Of a stretch of DNA of 8,027 nucleotides, positions 6,913-8,027 are shown piece by piece (position 1 is the stretch's first letter; each line of letters begins with the position of its first letter). The notes under the pieces were generated by a model. The model saw nothing but the letters and a program-made list of their open reading frames with translations. It was not told where the DNA came from and did no database searches. The stretch is from Fidelibacterota bacterium TCS55 (GTDB taxonomy: Bacteria; Fidelibacterota; Marinisomatia; Marinisomatales; TCS55). A program made the position numbers and the translations under genes. The stretch spans positions 1-8,027 of the forward strand of contig CAJJBS010000084.1 in NCBI GenBank assembly GCA_905182385.1, given 5' to 3'.

Positions 6913-8027
6913 ATGTTTTTACGCAAATATTTAATCATTTTATCAATCTTTTTTACAGGTTGTGCCGGACCTATTAATTTATCTTCAAAAAATGATTGGG
7001 CAGTTAAAACATTAGATAAACTAACATTAAGAGAAAAGATTGCTCAAATGATGGTTGTATCTATTAATCTAAACTTTTTCAATTTAGAAAGTAAGCAATG
7101 GACAGATTTACAAAACTATATTAAGTCGGATGGAATTGGAGTCCTTCATATTTGGTTTGGAGATGTAGGTACTTCTTTAATTCTTTTAAATGAAATGCAA
7201 AAGAATTCAAAAGTACCAATACTTATTGATGCTGATATTGAATCTGGTTTGGGTAGACGTTTTGATGGTGCAGTTACACTGCCCCCAATGATGGCAATCG
7301 CAGCCACAGGGGATGCCTCATATGCATATGAGGCTGGAAGAATATCAGCTGAAGAAAGTAGGGCTGTGGGAATACATTTTAATCTTTCTCCTGTGGTAGA
7401 TGTTAATAATAACCCAAAAAATCCAATTATTAATACACGTTCTTTTGGTGAAAATCCAGATTCAGTCTCTCGTTACTCTATAGAGTACATAAAAGGTCTT
7501 CAAAATAATGGTATGCTTGCAACAGCAAAACATTTCCCTGGCCATGGAGATACTGAAACCGATTCTCACTCATCCCTGGCTCAAATTCCAAGCGATTCAA
7601 CGAGACTATGGAATGTTGAGTTAAAACCATTTAAAAAAGTTATTGATGCTGGTGTTGATGCTGTTATGGTAGCTCACGTAAATGCACCAGACTTTCAAGA
7701 GCATGCTGAAAACCCAGCAACTTTATCTGAATTTTGGATTCAAGATATACTTAAAACTAAACTAGGGTTTGAGGGTATAGTAATAACTGATGCAATGCGC
7801 ATGGGTGGGATAGTTAAAAACTATTCTGATAAATATGCTTTATTTGCAACTATTAACGCAGGGTCAGATATTATTATTCAAAATATGGATTTAAAACGAT
7901 CGATAGATTATGTAGAGAAAGCTGTCTTAAGTGGTATTATTAGTGAAGACAGAATAAATACATCAGCTTTAAAAATATTAAAAATGAAAGAAAAATTAGG
8001 CCTTCATAATAATCGTATGATATCTAT
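6913..8027 (+). CDS. nagZ: NagZ-type GH3 beta-N-acetylglucosaminidase lipoprotein (3' end outside window)
   Basis: The frame is open from ATG 6913 to the right edge, giving 371 complete codons with no stop. A lipoprotein signal opens the chain: MFLRKYLIILSIFFTGC, with a lipobox-like FTGC and lipidation expected at Cys17. A GH3 TIM barrel follows. It includes TLREKIAQMMVV (38-49), the NagZ signature KHFPGHGDTETDSH (206-219), in which Asp217 and His219 form the acid/base dyad typical of NagZ, and VITDAMRMGG (290-299), with Asp293 as the expected nucleophile. NagZ enzymes remove GlcNAc from muropeptides or from peptidoglycan ends. E. coli NagZ is cytoplasmic, whereas the lipid anchor here places the enzyme in the periplasm or on the outer membrane. 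The barrel is nearly complete at the edge; a C-terminal GH3 domain, or the beta-lactamase-like domain fused in some Bacteroidota homologues, could follow but is not visible. The gene diverges from the kinase operon. Confidence 0.9.
   Translation, partial: MFLRKYLIILSIFFTGCAGPINLSSKNDWAVKTLDKLTLREKIAQMMVVSINLNFFNLESKQWTDLQNYIKSDGIGVLHIWFGDVGTSLILLNEMQKNSKVPILIDADIESGLGRRFDGAVTLPPMMAIAATGDASYAYEAGRISAEESRAVGIHFNLSPVVDVNNNPKNPIINTRSFGENPDSVSRYSIEYIKGLQNNGMLATAKHFPGHGDTETDSHSSLAQIPSDSTRLWNVELKPFKKVIDAGVDAVMVAHVNAPDFQEHAENPATLSEFWIQDILKTKLGFEGIVITDAMRMGGIVKNYSDKYALFATINAGSDIIIQNMDLKRSIDYVEKAVLSGIISEDRINTSALKILKMKEKLGLHNNRMIS

Noticed and set aside
1..8027. CRISPR arrays, tRNA or rRNA genes, insertion sequences, phage or defence genes
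   Set aside because: No spaced direct repeats, cloverleaf-like segments, transposase motifs or terminal inverted repeats were seen; coding sequence fills almost all of the window.

Overview
The window is AT-rich (roughly 30% GC by eye) and tightly packed with genes. An outer-membrane DUF5916 protein, a Bacteroidota-style SpoIID/LytB protein, an AmpG-like permease and a NagX-like acetyltransferase together suggest a Gram-negative member of the Bacteroidota/FCB group. The very low GC, overlapping genes and short spacers fit a small or streamlined genome, possibly marine. That placement is inference, and no rRNA or other marker gene is present to confirm it.

Layout. On the plus strand, positions 1-1250 hold the C-terminal part of a DUF5916 outer-membrane beta-barrel protein, cut by the left edge. 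A 65-bp gap follows, then a complete EamA/DMT-type inner-membrane transporter (1316-2155). Two bases after its stop codon lies the end of a four-gene minus-strand operon (6798 down to 2158). In order of transcription the operon encodes a divergent ROK-fold sugar kinase, a SpoIID/LytB-domain protein without a signal peptide, an AmpG-like MFS permease and a NagX/HGSNAT-like membrane acyltransferase. Consecutive genes overlap by 19, 1 and 4 bases. A 114-bp divergent intergenic region (6799-6912) separates the operon from a plus-strand NagZ-type GH3 lipoprotein (6913 onward) that runs off the right edge.

How the genes may work together. The operon plus the divergent nagZ-like gene looks like a cell-wall (peptidoglycan) amino-sugar salvage locus. 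The GH3 lipoprotein would release GlcNAc from muropeptides or glycans outside the inner membrane, the AmpG-like permease would import muro-sugars, and the ROK-like protein would phosphorylate a (N-acetyl) amino sugar. The SpoIID-like protein would cleave glycan strands, and the NagX-like protein would transfer acetyl groups across the membrane to an amino sugar. No MurQ etherase, NamZ or NagA/NagB is visible here, so the pathway is incomplete in this window. The most unusual features are the apparently cytoplasmic SpoIID protein and the ROK kinase that has lost the canonical zinc motif. The two left-hand plus-strand genes look unrelated to this system.
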